DNA from: an uncultured Clostridia bacterium
Lineage (GTDB): Bacteria; Bacillota; Clostridia; TANB77; CAG-508
Assembly (NCBI GenBank): GCA_947625075.1
Contig: CANQMY010000002.1
Coordinates: forward strand, 1-31,255
DNA length: 31,255 bases
Reading direction: 5' to 3'
Positions within the stretch are counted from its first letter, which is position 1. The number at the start of each line of letters is the position of its first letter. The position numbers and the translations under genes are program-made. Positions 1-8,028 of this stretch are shown here, piece after piece. The notes beneath the pieces are model-generated. The model searched no databases, was not told where the DNA came from, and saw only the letters and a program-made list of their open reading frames with translations.

Positions 1-69
1 AAATAAACTTAAAACTAAAATTCCTATTATTAAAAACATTATAATAATTATTTTATGTATTTTTTTCAT
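1..69 (-). CDS. N-terminus of an exported or membrane protein (partial)
   Basis: The first 23 codons of a gene that runs off the left edge. They read Met-Lys-Lys-Ile-His-Lys followed by about 17 hydrophobic residues, which is the pattern of a signal peptide or N-terminal membrane anchor. A ribosome site (AAAGGA, 103-108) lies 33 nt upstream of the ATG, with an 8-bp AT hairpin (82-102) between them, so the effective spacing would be about 12 nt if the hairpin forms. Too little is present to name a function. The call rests on the signal-like composition and the position of the ATG. Confidence 0.45.
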   Translation of the reverse strand, partial: MKKIHKIIIIMFLIIGILVLSLF

Positions 70-108
70 TTTTACTACATAATATAAAATAAAATTTTAT
101 ATTCCTTT

Positions 109-320
109 CATTTTTTCATTTATTATACTCTATATAACTTCTATATTCAATTATTGCTAATATTTAATATGAATAAAAATAAATATGAGTAGAATAATTT
201 TTTAATTCACCCCCATATTTATTATTTTAATTATAAATTATGTTATTATTATATAATATTTAAAAACATTTGTCAATATTTTCCATATTTTTTATTTTCT
301 AATTTAAAAATTCAATTTGC
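109..320. other. AT-rich intergenic stretch, nothing recognised
   Basis: Extremely AT-rich sequence between the divergent partial gene and the tRNA promoter. I see no open frame with a ribosome site and no strong hairpin. It probably holds the promoter of the leftward partial gene, but several TATAAT-like strings make any choice arbitrary. Confidence 0.4.
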
Positions 321-349
321 TTGTAAAATATAAAAAAATATGTTATAGT
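321..349 (+). promoter_or_regulatory. Sigma-A type promoter of tRNA-Gln
   Basis: TTGTAA (321-326), a 17-nt spacer, then TATAGT (344-349), preceded by TG as in an extended -10. It ends 16 nt before the mature tRNA 5' end, a normal distance for a tRNA gene. Confidence 0.6.
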
Positions 350-365
350 ATTAAGGTATTAATAT

Positions 366-441
366 TGGGGTATCGCCAAGCGGTAAGGCATCGGACTCTG
401 ACTCCGACATTTCCTGTGTTCGAATCACAGTACCCCAACCA
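366..441 (+). tRNA. tRNA-Gln, anticodon CUG
   Basis: The 76-nt sequence folds as a complete cloverleaf. The acceptor arm TGGGGTA pairs with TACCCCA, the D arm is GCC...GGC, the anticodon arm TCGGA/TCCGA encloses the loop CTCTGAC, and the T arm CTGTG/CACAG encloses TTCGAAT. The discriminator is A and CCA is encoded. The anticodon CTG reads the glutamine codon CAG, and the body matches bacterial tRNA-Gln. It stands alone rather than in a tRNA cluster. Confidence 0.95.
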
Positions 442-488
442 AAAAACTTTACTTATTTTTTGAAAATATTACGAGGCATTAAAAAAAA

Positions 489-517
489 CAAAGACCCAAA
501 AGGGTCTTTGCTTTTTT
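489..517. terminator. Rho-independent terminator after tRNA-Gln, bidirectional
   Basis: A perfect 9-bp stem CAAAGACCC/GGGTCTTTG with an AAAA loop, followed by CTTTTTT on the plus strand. The run of A before the stem gives a T tract on the minus strand too, so it can also end transcription arriving from the 629-1957 gene. Confidence 0.85.
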
Positions 518-529
518 GACTTTTCTTAC

Positions 530-598
530 TTTTTAAAACTTTTCTACTGCATAGATATTACCGTCAATGTCAAGGTAATATGTATTAAAGTCATCTTT
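530..598 (-). pseudogene. Possible 3' remnant of a lost gene
   Basis: On the minus strand a short open stretch reads Asp-Asp-Phe-Asn-Thr-Tyr-Tyr-Leu-Asp-Ile-Asp-Gly-Asn-Ile-Tyr-Ala-Val-Glu-Lys-Phe-stop. That looks like the natural C-terminus of a protein, but stops lie just upstream in the same frame and there is no ribosome site. It sits between the HTH-repeat gene and the terminator at 489-517. I read it as the tail of a gene truncated by deletion. It is short enough that chance is possible. Confidence 0.3.
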
Positions 599-628
599 AC
601 ATAATTATTGCAATAATTACATAAACAT

Positions 629-1957
629 TTATTCTCCATAATCTCTATTTTCTTCTCCTAATATATCTACTATAAATTTAGTTCTTACATAATACTTTCT
701 ACAAAGTTCATCATAAGATATTGGTTTACTATCCATTTCTTTACTTATTTTATAATGATTCCTTATTTTTTTAGAAACATTTTCCTCAAAAATTTTTCCT
801 CTTTCTTCATAAGCTTTTTTTCTTGTATCTATATTTATACCTTCATCATTTATAATATTTTTTAATATTACGTCTGACATATCTAAATTTTCTCCAACAT
901 AATATAATTTTGCTAAATTAATTTGCTCTATTGGATCTGTCATTGTATTATATAAGTAATGTAATGCTAATTGTGTATCCATATTTTTTTCATTAATTAA
1001 ATATTTTACTTTATCATATAATGGATTACTTTTTATTTGTTCCTTCTTTATATTCTTTTTATCATTTAAGCTTAATTTATCAATAATATCATATATTTCT
1101 TTAAATGATATTCCTAAACTAATTGCAACTTCTCTAGGATATTTGCTTTTAAGTCCTTCAATTACTCTTAGCTTTAAATCTTTTTCTTCTTTACTTTCTT
1201 TTTCATCCAAAATTAGTCCTTTTTCCTTTGCTCTAAACATATATGTATATATTGAATAATTTTTTATTTCTAAAATTGATTGTATTTTTTTCATATCTAT
1301 TCCTAAATTATATAACTCTGCAAATCTTTGAAGTTTATTTTTTGGAAAAGTTATTAATCCTTGTCTTTTTGCCATTCTTAAATAATTTGATACTGTAGAT
1401 TCACTTAATCCTGTTTTGCTAGCTATTACTTCTACTTCTTTTATTCCCGAATTATATAATTCAACTAATATCATAAATTTATCCGATTTAATCTTTTTGT
1501 TATTCTCTTGCTGTATTAATCCTCTTCTTCTAGCTGAACTTATATATGAAACTGCTGATCTTTTTTCTATTCCAAATTTTTCTGCAATTTCCCTAACATC
1601 ATAAACTCCTGAATTATATAACTCAGCTATTTCATCTATTCTGTCTTTTTTATGTACTTTTTTTAAAATTCCTTGTTTTTTAGCTGTACTCAAATAAGTC
1701 TTAACAGTAGATATTTCGATTTCTAATTTTTTTGAAAGCTCATTTAAATCAGTAGTTCCATTATTATATAGTTCTACTAATTCTTCAAATTTATTCTTTT
1801 TCTTGCCTATCATTCCTCTTTCTTTTGCTTCTTTTATATATTTGCAAATTGTAGAGGTAGACCACTGCGTTTCTTTTTGTAAGTCTTTTTGTAGTATTAT
1901 TCCTGAATTATATAATTCTACAATTTCTTTTAATCTTTCTTCATGATTATCTTTCAT
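629..1957 (-). CDS. Protein with tandem helix-turn-helix repeats
   Basis: A 442-residue protein. The start is the ATG at 1957, preceded by GGAGGAATTTA; an upstream in-frame ATG at 1996 has no ribosome site. Residues about 9-250 hold five units of about 45-50 residues, each beginning with a helix containing Glu-Leu-Tyr-Asn-(Ser/Asn/Leu)-Gly and ending in a recognition-like helix with the pattern Tyr-(Ile/Leu)-x-x-Ala-(Lys/Arg)-x-(Lys/Arg)-Gly. Each unit looks like a winged or Trp-repressor-like HTH. A sixth, diverged unit lies at about 255-300. The last 140 residues are helical and unmatched. Serial HTH units suggest binding to a long or repeated DNA site. I do not recognise a named family. 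It is a single-gene unit between a promoter at 1987-2015 and the terminator at 489-517. Confidence 0.7.
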   Translation of the reverse strand: MKDNHEERLKEIVELYNSGIILQKDLQKETQWSTSTICKYIKEAKERGMIGKKKNKFEELVELYNNGTTDLNELSKKLEIEISTVKTYLSTAKKQGILKKVHKKDRIDEIAELYNSGVYDVREIAEKFGIEKRSAVSYISSARRRGLIQQENNKKIKSDKFMILVELYNSGIKEVEVIASKTGLSESTVSNYLRMAKRQGLITFPKNKLQRFAELYNLGIDMKKIQSILEIKNYSIYTYMFRAKEKGLILDEKESKEEKDLKLRVIEGLKSKYPREVAISLGISFKEIYDIIDKLSLNDKKNIKKEQIKSNPLYDKVKYLINEKNMDTQLALHYLYNTMTDPIEQINLAKLYYVGENLDMSDVILKNIINDEGINIDTRKKAYEERGKIFEENVSKKIRNHYKISKEMDSKPISYDELCRKYYVRTKFIVDILGEENRDYGE

Positions 1958-1986
1958 TAAATTCCTCCAAAGAAAATTTACATAAT

Positions 1987-2015
1987 ATTTTATCATAAAA
2001 TTATATAAAAATCAA
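1987..2015 (-). promoter_or_regulatory. Promoter of the HTH-repeat gene
   Basis: On the minus strand TTGATT (2015-2010), a 17-nt spacer and TAAAAT (1992-1987), 30 nt ahead of the ATG at 1957. It follows directly after the terminator of the upstream operon. Confidence 0.5.
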
Positions 2016-2034
2016 TTTTTTAATATATAAAAGA

Positions 2035-2061
2035 ACTTGCTTTACAAAATTATAAGCAAGT
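2035..2061 (-). terminator. Terminator of the pgk-to-GGGtGRT operon
   Basis: An 8-bp stem ACTTGCTT/AAGCAAGT with an 11-nt loop, extended past one mismatch. On the minus strand it is followed by TTCTTTTAT. It lies about 28 nt after the stop of the GGGtGRT gene. Confidence 0.65.
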
Positions 2062-2088
2062 CCTTTTAATTATTTAATTATAGAATTT

Positions 2089-3090
2089 TTATTTCATAGC
2101 TTCTTCGCAAGCTACTGCTATTTGAACTGTTGCTCCAACCATTGGGTTATTACCCATTCCAATTAATCCCATCATTTCAACATGTGCTGGAACTGATGAT
2201 GATCCTGCAAATTGAGCATCTGAGTGCATTCTTCCCATAGTATCAGTCATTCCATATGATGCAGGTCCTGCTGCCATATTATCAGGATGAAGAGTTCTTC
2301 CTGTTCCTCCACCACTTGCTACTGAAAAATATTTCTTTCCTTCATCAAGTCTTTCCTTTTTATATGTACCTGCTACTGGATGTTGAAATCTAGTTGGATT
2401 TGTTGAATTTCCTGTAATTGAAACATCAACATCTTCTAAATGCATTATAGCAACACCTTCTCTAACATCATTTGCACCATAACATCTAACTTTTGATCTT
2501 TCTCCGTCTGAATAAGCAATTTCTTCTATTACATTTACTTTTCCTGTAAAAAAGTCAAAATCAGTTTTTACATATGTAAAACCATTTATTCTTGAAATAA
2601 CTTGAGCTGCATCTTTTCCAAGTCCATTTAAAATTACTCTTAAAGGTTCTTTTCTTACTTTATTTGCAGATTTTGCAATTCCTATTGCTCCTTCTGCTGC
2701 TGCAAAACTTTCATGACCAGCTAAGAATGCAAAACATTTTGTATCTTCTGATAAAAGCATTGATGCTAAGTTTCCATGTCCTAAACCTACTTTTCTATCA
2801 TCTGCAACAGATCCAGGAATACAAAATGCTTGTAATCCTTCTCCTATTGCTTTTGCAGCATCTGCCGCTTTAGTGCATCCTTTTTTAATTGCGATTGCTG
2901 CTCCTAAAGTGTATGCCCAACATGCATTTTCAAAGCATATTGGCTGTACTCCTTTTACTATTTCATAAGGGTTAAAACCTTTTTCTTTACAAATCTCTAA
3001 TGCATCTTCAAAATCTTTTATATTATATTTATCCATTACTGGTTTAATTTGATTTATTCTTCTTTCATAACCTTCAAATGTTACTGCCAT
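2089..3090 (-). CDS. GGGtGRT family protein
   Basis: A 333-residue protein that carries the signature which names this family, Gly-Gly-Gly-Thr-Gly-Arg-Thr, at residues 260-266. A Gly/Met-rich C-terminal part follows (MGRMHSDAQF, GLIGMGNNP). The family occurs in anaerobic Firmicutes and other anaerobes, and its biochemical role is not established. It commonly sits beside an Fe-S scaffold homologue, as here, where the NifU-like gene ends 42 nt upstream. Cysteines at 34, 52, 57, 72, 90, 119 and 203 could serve as metal ligands, but that is inference. The ribosome site AAAAGGAG precedes the ATG. It is the last gene of the operon. Confidence 0.88.
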   Translation of the reverse strand: MAVTFEGYERRINQIKPVMDKYNIKDFEDALEICKEKGFNPYEIVKGVQPICFENACWAYTLGAAIAIKKGCTKAADAAKAIGEGLQAFCIPGSVADDRKVGLGHGNLASMLLSEDTKCFAFLAGHESFAAAEGAIGIAKSANKVRKEPLRVILNGLGKDAAQVISRINGFTYVKTDFDFFTGKVNVIEEIAYSDGERSKVRCYGANDVREGVAIMHLEDVDVSITGNSTNPTRFQHPVAGTYKKERLDEGKKYFSVASGGGTGRTLHPDNMAAGPASYGMTDTMGRMHSDAQFAGSSSVPAHVEMMGLIGMGNNPMVGATVQIAVACEEAMK

Positions 3091-3132
3091 TTTATTAATC
3101 TCCTTTTCATTTATTTTATATTTTTTATAAAA

Positions 3133-3825
3133 TTATTCCTTTCTTGGATCAATTTTCTTTACTGCCTCATCAAATCTTCCATATTTTCCTGAAGCTTTTT
3201 CAATTGCATCTAATGGTTCTAATCCTTTCTTGATATTTTCCATCATTTTTCCTAGATTTACATATTTATATCCTATTATTTGATTTTCACTATCTAATCC
3301 AATTTCTGTTATATATCCTTCAGCAAGTTCTAAGTATCTTGGTCCTTTTATCTTACTTGAATAAATTGTTCCTACTTGACTTCTATTTCCTTTTCCTAAG
3401 TCTTCTAATCCTGCACCTATTTGAAGTCCTCCTTCTGAAAATGCAGATTGAGATCTTCCATAAACAATTTGTAAAAACAATTCTCTCATAGCTGTATTTA
3501 TTGCATCACATACTAAATCAGTATTTAGTGCTTCTAGAATAGTTTTTCCTACCAATATTTCACCTGCCATTGCAGCTGAATGTGTCATTCCTGAACATCC
3601 AATTGTTTCAACTAATGCTTCTTCAATTATTCCTTCCTTTACATTAAGTGTAAGTTTACATGCTCCTTGTTGTGGTGCACACCAACCAATTCCATGTGTA
3701 AAACCTGATATATCTTTTATTTCTTTTGCTTTAACCCATTTTCCTTCTTCTGGTATAGGTGCTGGTCCATGGTCTACACCTTTCTTTACAGTACACATAT
3801 TTTCAATTTCTTCTGAATAGTTCAT
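3133..3825 (-). CDS. NifU/IscU-like iron-sulfur cluster scaffold protein
   Basis: A 230-residue protein of the Fe-S scaffold superfamily. The core is at residues about 40-125, with Cys49 and Cys56 in GWCAPQQGAC, Cys77 in TIGCSGMTHS, and Cys106. The GC-S-GMTHS segment is the typical scaffold motif. At 230 residues it is longer than IscU (about 130); the extra C-terminal half contains GGLQIGAGLEDLG and is typical of the variant that pairs with GGGtGRT proteins. There are no cysteine desulfurase or other Suf/Isc genes in the window, so its client is unknown; the downstream GGGtGRT protein is the obvious candidate. The ribosome site AAAGGAAAT precedes the ATG. Confidence 0.85.
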   Translation of the reverse strand: MNYSEEIENMCTVKKGVDHGPAPIPEEGKWVKAKEIKDISGFTHGIGWCAPQQGACKLTLNVKEGIIEEALVETIGCSGMTHSAAMAGEILVGKTILEALNTDLVCDAINTAMRELFLQIVYGRSQSAFSEGGLQIGAGLEDLGKGNRSQVGTIYSSKIKGPRYLELAEGYITEIGLDSENQIIGYKYVNLGKMMENIKKGLEPLDAIEKASGKYGRFDEAVKKIDPRKE

Positions 3826-3842
3826 ATTTTATATTTCCTTTC

Positions 3843-4385
3843 TTAAATTTTTAATATTGGATTTTTAATCTCTTCTTTTTCAAAATCTTTTATTTCTTCA
3901 GTAATAATTACAGGATTTATATTTGATTCCTCTTTATAATTTAAAACCAATTTTTGTTCCTTTTTATTTAAAGAGTCTATCGATAAATTTAAGTAATTAT
4001 ATTGCCAAATTATATGTCTTTCTTCATCTGTATATTTTGATTTTCTTAAATCATTAAAGTGATATTCTATCTTGAAAAACTTTTTATCAATAGATATTGT
4101 AACATTGGTCCATTCAACTTTTGATTTTATTTTTTTTATCAACAAATATAATTCTTTCAATTTATTATTATATGTATTTTCATCTATTTCAAATTTTTCT
4201 GGAATTTCATAGCAGTTTATAGGCTTAGATTTTATTATTTTTTTAGGAAAATAATAAAAATACATTTCTCCTTTTAAATTTTTAAGAACACTTGCATACA
4301 GATAAACTTTTTCCCATTTTTCTGGTATTAATTTTAAAATTGAAGTATATATTTCTTTGTATATTTTTACAACTTCTTTTTGCAA
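3843..4385 (-). CDS. YezG/DUF600-type immunity protein (orphan)
   Basis: A 180-residue protein. Residues 1-130 resemble the YezG family (DUF600): an N-terminal helix, then IPEKWEKVYLYASVL, the Phe/Tyr-rich strand YFYYFPKK, a YEIPEKFEIDENTYNNKL helix region, and WTNVTISIDKKFFKIEYHFNDL. Characterised YezG-type proteins neutralise the nuclease domain of LXG polymorphic toxins. No LXG, WXG100 or type VII secretion gene is present in the window, so this is an orphan immunity gene. It could protect against toxins of neighbouring cells. The C-terminal 50 residues are charged and unlike the family. It is tucked into the glycolytic operon, 30 nt after gpmI and 17 nt before the NifU-like gene. Confidence 0.7.
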   Translation of the reverse strand: MQKEVVKIYKEIYTSILKLIPEKWEKVYLYASVLKNLKGEMYFYYFPKKIIKSKPINCYEIPEKFEIDENTYNNKLKELYLLIKKIKSKVEWTNVTISIDKKFFKIEYHFNDLRKSKYTDEERHIIWQYNYLNLSIDSLNKKEQKLVLNYKEESNINPVIITEEIKDFEKEEIKNPILKI

Positions 4386-4415
4386 ACTTATTACCTCTCT
4401 TAAATCAAATGATAC

Positions 4416-5948
4416 TTATTCTTTTATAAGTAAACTTTCTCCTGTCATTTCCTCTGGTTTTTTAATATGCATCATATCTAACATTGTAGGAGCTAAATCA
4501 GCTAATTTTCCATCTTTTATTTTCACATTATCCATTCCATACAAAATTATTGGAACAGGATTTGTTGTATGTGATGTGAAAGGTTCTCCTGTTTTGTAAT
4601 CTATCATTTGTTCTGCATTTCCATGATCAGCTGTAATTAATGCTTTTCCATTATGTTTTGATAAAGCATTTACTATTTTTCCTAAACACTCATCTACTGC
4701 TTCTATAGCTTTTGTTGCTGCATCTAAATTTCCTGTATGTCCAACCATATCTGGATTTGCAAAATTTAAAATAATACTATCATATTTTTCTGAATTAATT
4801 GCTTCAACCACTTTTTGAGTAACTTCATAAGCACTCATTTCTGGTTTTAAATCATATGTTTCAACTTTTGGTGATGGTACTAAAATTCTGTCTTCTCCAA
4901 CATATTGCTTTTCTTCTCCACCATTAAAGAAAAATGTTACATGTGCATATTTTTCAGTTTCTGCAATTCTTAATTGTTTAAGTCCTAATTTACTTATATA
5001 TTCTCCAAACGTATTTTTTAGTGTTTGTGGTTTAAATGCAATTTTTACATTCGGCATTGTTTCATCATATTGTGTCATACAAACAAAATTTAAATTCATT
5101 TTTTTAGTTTCAAACTCATTAAAATTTGGATCTACTAATGCTCTTGTAATTTCTCTAGCTCTATCTGGTCTAAAATTAAAGAATATTACTGAGTCTCCAT
5201 CTTCTATTGTAGCTACTGGTTTATCTCCATTGTAAATAACTGTTGGTTCTACAAATTCATCAAAGATTTCTTTTTGATATGAACTTTCAATTGCTTGAAT
5301 TGCAGAATTAGCTATTTCGCCTTTTCCATAAACTAAAGCATCATATGCTTTTTGAATTCTCTGCCATCTTTTGTCTCTATCCATACTATAAAATCTTCCA
5401 GAAATTGATGCAATTTTTCCAACACCTTTTTCATTCATTTTATCTTCTAATTTTTGAATATAACCTTCTCCTGATGCAGGTAAAGTATCTCTACCATCCA
5501 TAAAGCAATGTACATATACATTTTCAAGATCTCTACGTTTAGCAAGTTCTAATATTCCATATAAGTGTCTTTCATGACTATGAACTCCACCATCTGACAA
5601 AAGACCTAAAATATGCAATTTTTTTCCGTTTTTCTTACAATTTTCTATACAATCAACTAATTCTGGTATGCTAAAAAAGTCTCCATCTTCAATAGATTTT
5701 GTAATCCTTGTTAATTCTTGATAAACAATTCTTCCAGCTCCAATATTGGTATGACCTACTTCTGAATTTCCCATTTGACCATCTGGAAGTCCAACTGCTG
5801 CACCACTTGCATAAAGTTGTGCTACAGGATAATTCATCATTAATTCATCTATATTAGGTTTATTTGCTGCTGCTATTGCATTTCCTTCCTTATTAGGATT
5901 TTTCCCAAAGCCATCCAAAATAATTAGCATAGTTAATTCTTTACTCAT
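4416..5948 (-). CDS. gpmI: 2,3-bisphosphoglycerate-independent phosphoglycerate mutase
   Basis: A 510-residue enzyme that interconverts 3- and 2-phosphoglycerate in the cytoplasm without a bisphosphoglycerate cofactor. It uses two metal ions (Mn2+ in firmicute enzymes) and a phosphoserine intermediate. The alkaline-phosphatase-type metal site starts at LDGFG (Asp12). The nucleophile is Ser62 in QMGNSEVGH, the same number as in the Geobacillus enzyme. Further conserved blocks are DGRDTLP, SGRFYSMDRD, FNFRPDRAR, FANPDMVGHTG and TADHGNAE. The length is normal for the family and no key residue is missing. It lies 33 nt after tpiA in the same operon. Mn2+-dependent GpmI is pH-sensitive in sporulating bacilli, a known link to spore dormancy. 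Confidence 0.97.
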   Translation of the reverse strand: MSKELTMLIILDGFGKNPNKEGNAIAAANKPNIDELMMNYPVAQLYASGAAVGLPDGQMGNSEVGHTNIGAGRIVYQELTRITKSIEDGDFFSIPELVDCIENCKKNGKKLHILGLLSDGGVHSHERHLYGILELAKRRDLENVYVHCFMDGRDTLPASGEGYIQKLEDKMNEKGVGKIASISGRFYSMDRDKRWQRIQKAYDALVYGKGEIANSAIQAIESSYQKEIFDEFVEPTVIYNGDKPVATIEDGDSVIFFNFRPDRAREITRALVDPNFNEFETKKMNLNFVCMTQYDETMPNVKIAFKPQTLKNTFGEYISKLGLKQLRIAETEKYAHVTFFFNGGEEKQYVGEDRILVPSPKVETYDLKPEMSAYEVTQKVVEAINSEKYDSIILNFANPDMVGHTGNLDAATKAIEAVDECLGKIVNALSKHNGKALITADHGNAEQMIDYKTGEPFTSHTTNPVPIILYGMDNVKIKDGKLADLAPTMLDMMHIKKPEEMTGESLLIKE

Positions 5949-5981
5949 TTTATTTTTATCTTTCTTCCTTCCTATCTATTA

Positions 5982-6722
5982 TTAATTGCAATTAGCTATT
6001 TGACTAAAAATATCAACTTTTAAGCTTGCTCCTCCAACTAGTCCTCCATCAATATCAGACATAGAAAATAGCTCTTTTGCATTCTTTTCATTTACACTTC
6101 CACCATATAATATTGTTATATCATTTGTATCAAATTTATTTTCTATTTCTTTTCTTATTTCTTTTATACTTTCATTTGCATCTTCACTGCTTGCAGTTTT
6201 TCCTGTGCCAATTGCCCATATTGGCTCATAAGCAACAATTACATTTTGTAAATCTTCTTTTTCTAAACCACTAAGAGCTTTATTTATTTGTGATGTAATA
6301 ACTTCTGATGTTTTTCCTTCTTCTCTTTGTTTTAATGTTTCTCCAACACAAACTATTGGTTTTAATCCATGTTTTAAAGCTGATTTTACTTTAAGATTAA
6401 CTGTTTCATCTGTTTCATTAAAATATTGTCTTCTTTCAGAGTGTCCAATTATAACATATTCTACATTAATTGATTTTAACATTTCAGCTGAAACTTCTCC
6501 AGTATATGCACCTTTTTCTTCCCAGTGCATATTTTGTGCACCAATATGAATATTTGTTTCTTGTACTGTTAATAATGAATAAAATAAATCCGTATATGGT
6601 ACACAAAGTATAACTTCATTTTTTGTATCTTTTACTAATGGTGCTAAATTATTAATAAAATCAATTGCTTCATTTGGAAGCATATTCATTTTCCAGTTTC
6701 CTGCAATTACTCTTTTTCTCAT
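5982..6722 (-). CDS. tpiA: Triosephosphate isomerase
   Basis: A 246-residue TIM-barrel enzyme that interconverts dihydroxyacetone phosphate and glyceraldehyde 3-phosphate. The catalytic residues are all visible: Lys11 in AGNWKMN, His94 in IIGHSERR and Glu166 in VAYEPIWAIGTG. The phosphate-binding loop LYGGSVN and the GGLVGGASL segment near the C-terminus are intact. The length is standard. It starts 21 nt after pgk and has a GAAAGAGGAAAAG ribosome site. The order pgk-tpi-gpm is a common firmicute glycolytic cluster; gapA and eno, often adjacent, are not in this window. Confidence 0.98.
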   Translation of the reverse strand: MRKRVIAGNWKMNMLPNEAIDFINNLAPLVKDTKNEVILCVPYTDLFYSLLTVQETNIHIGAQNMHWEEKGAYTGEVSAEMLKSINVEYVIIGHSERRQYFNETDETVNLKVKSALKHGLKPIVCVGETLKQREEGKTSEVITSQINKALSGLEKEDLQNVIVAYEPIWAIGTGKTASSEDANESIKEIRKEIENKFDTNDITILYGGSVNEKNAKELFSMSDIDGGLVGGASLKVDIFSQIANCN

Positions 6723-6743
6723 AAACTTTTCCTCTTTCTATAA

Positions 6744-7931
6744 TTATTTATTCTCTATGCATTCAATTCCTGGAAGGTCTTTTCCTTCTATAAATTCTAA
6801 TGAAGCTCCTCCACCTGTTGATATATGTGTCATTTTATCTTCTAATCCTGCTTTAGTAACTGCTGCTGCTGAATCTCCTCCACCTATAATTGTTATACAA
6901 TCTTCTAAATTTCCTATTGACTTTGCAATTTCATTTGTTCCAATTGCAAATTTATCAAATTCAAAAACTCCTAAAGGTCCATTCCATAAAACTGTTTTCG
7001 CATTTTTTAATTCTTCTTCATATAATTTTATAGTTTCTGGTCCTATATCAAATCCTTGCCAATCATCTGTAATTTCTGTACTCTTACAAACCATACTTTC
7101 AGTATTTGGATCAAATTCTTTTCCTACTACATTATCTACTGGAAGTAACATTTTCACACCTTTATTTTTAGCTTTTTCAATTAAACTTAATGCTAAATCT
7201 AATTTGTCTAATTCACATATTGATTTTCCAATATTATATCCCTGTGCTTTAAAAAATGTATATGCCATTCCTCCACCAATTAAAAGTGTATCAACTTTTT
7301 CTAACAAATTATCTATTACACCTATTTTATCAGATACTTTTTTTCCTCCTAATATTGCAACAAATGGTCTCTTAGGATTATTTAAAGCATCTCCTAAATT
7401 TTTAAGTTCTTTTTCTATTAAAAAACCGCAAGCTGATGGTAAAAATTTTGCAACTCCTGCTGTTGAAGAATGTGCTCTATGACATGTTCCAAATGCATCA
7501 TTAACATAAAGGTCTGCTAAAGAAGCAAATTCTTTACTTAGAGAATCATCATTTTCTTCTTCTCTTGGATCAAATCTAACATTTTCAAGTAAAACTACTT
7601 CTCCTTCTTTTATATTTTCCGTAAGATATTTTGCACTTTCTCCTGTTACATCTTTTGCTAATAATACATTCATATTTAATTGCCTAGATAATTCTTCTGC
7701 TACAGGTTTTAAAGAATACTCCATATTAAATTGTCCTTTAGGTCTACCTAAATGAGAACATAAAATAACTTTTGCATTATTTTCTAATAAATATTTTATT
7801 GTAGGCAATGCTGCTATTATTCTTGTTTTATCAGTTATATTTTTATTTTCATCTAATGGAACATTAAAATCGCATCTTACTAATACTTTTTTTCCACTAA
7901 CATTAAGATCTTCTACAGTTTTTTTATTCAT
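6744..7931 (-). CDS. pgk: Phosphoglycerate kinase
   Basis: A 395-residue kinase that transfers phosphate from 1,3-bisphosphoglycerate to ADP. The N-terminal substrate domain shows VLVRCDFNVPL (Asp23 region), the basic-patch segments SHLGRPKG and RAHSSTAG, and the family block GKKVSDKIGV. The C-terminal nucleotide domain ends in GGGDSAAAV and STGGGASLEF. The length is normal. It is the first gene of a six-gene operon. Its leader is unusual: the only strong ribosome site (AAAGGAG, 7977-7971) is 39 nt from the ATG, and a 10-bp hairpin (7941-7968) fills the gap, so folding would bring the two to about 11 nt apart. A weaker GAAAAG just before the ATG could act instead. Confidence 0.97.
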   Translation of the reverse strand: MNKKTVEDLNVSGKKVLVRCDFNVPLDENKNITDKTRIIAALPTIKYLLENNAKVILCSHLGRPKGQFNMEYSLKPVAEELSRQLNMNVLLAKDVTGESAKYLTENIKEGEVVLLENVRFDPREEENDDSLSKEFASLADLYVNDAFGTCHRAHSSTAGVAKFLPSACGFLIEKELKNLGDALNNPKRPFVAILGGKKVSDKIGVIDNLLEKVDTLLIGGGMAYTFFKAQGYNIGKSICELDKLDLALSLIEKAKNKGVKMLLPVDNVVGKEFDPNTESMVCKSTEITDDWQGFDIGPETIKLYEEELKNAKTVLWNGPLGVFEFDKFAIGTNEIAKSIGNLEDCITIIGGGDSAAAVTKAGLEDKMTHISTGGGASLEFIEGKDLPGIECIENK

Positions 7932-7940
7932 AAACTTTTC

Positions 7941-7968
7941 TTGTATTAGAATTAAAAATCTAATACAA
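7941..7968 (-). promoter_or_regulatory. Hairpin between the pgk ribosome site and start codon
   Basis: Perfect 10-bp inverted repeat TTGTATTAGA/TCTAATACAA with an 8-nt loop. On the minus strand it lies between AAAGGAG (7977-7971) and the pgk ATG (7931), and can extend by two wobble or AU pairs. It could set ribosome access by structure-dependent spacing, stabilise the mRNA 5' end, or be a protein binding site. Confidence 0.7.
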
Positions 7969-8028
7969 AACTCCTTTCTTTTGGAAATAAAATTTGATAT
8001 TTATTATTTCCGTAATTTTATCGCTATA

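Noticed and set aside
541..555. TTTCTACTGCATAGA shared with 17875-17889
   Set aside because: A 15-bp match in 31 kb of AT-rich DNA is within chance, and in one place it is simply the arm and loop of a terminator.
1296..1930. Repeated ATTATATAATTC-like strings as a DNA repeat array
   Set aside because: They are the codons of the repeated Glu-Leu-Tyr-Asn motif in the HTH protein, spaced by one protein unit.
6757..7482. Plus-strand 241-codon frame opposite pgk
   Set aside because: It is the antisense shadow of pgk, has no ribosome site, and a Ser/Pro/Asn-rich composition typical of antisense frames.
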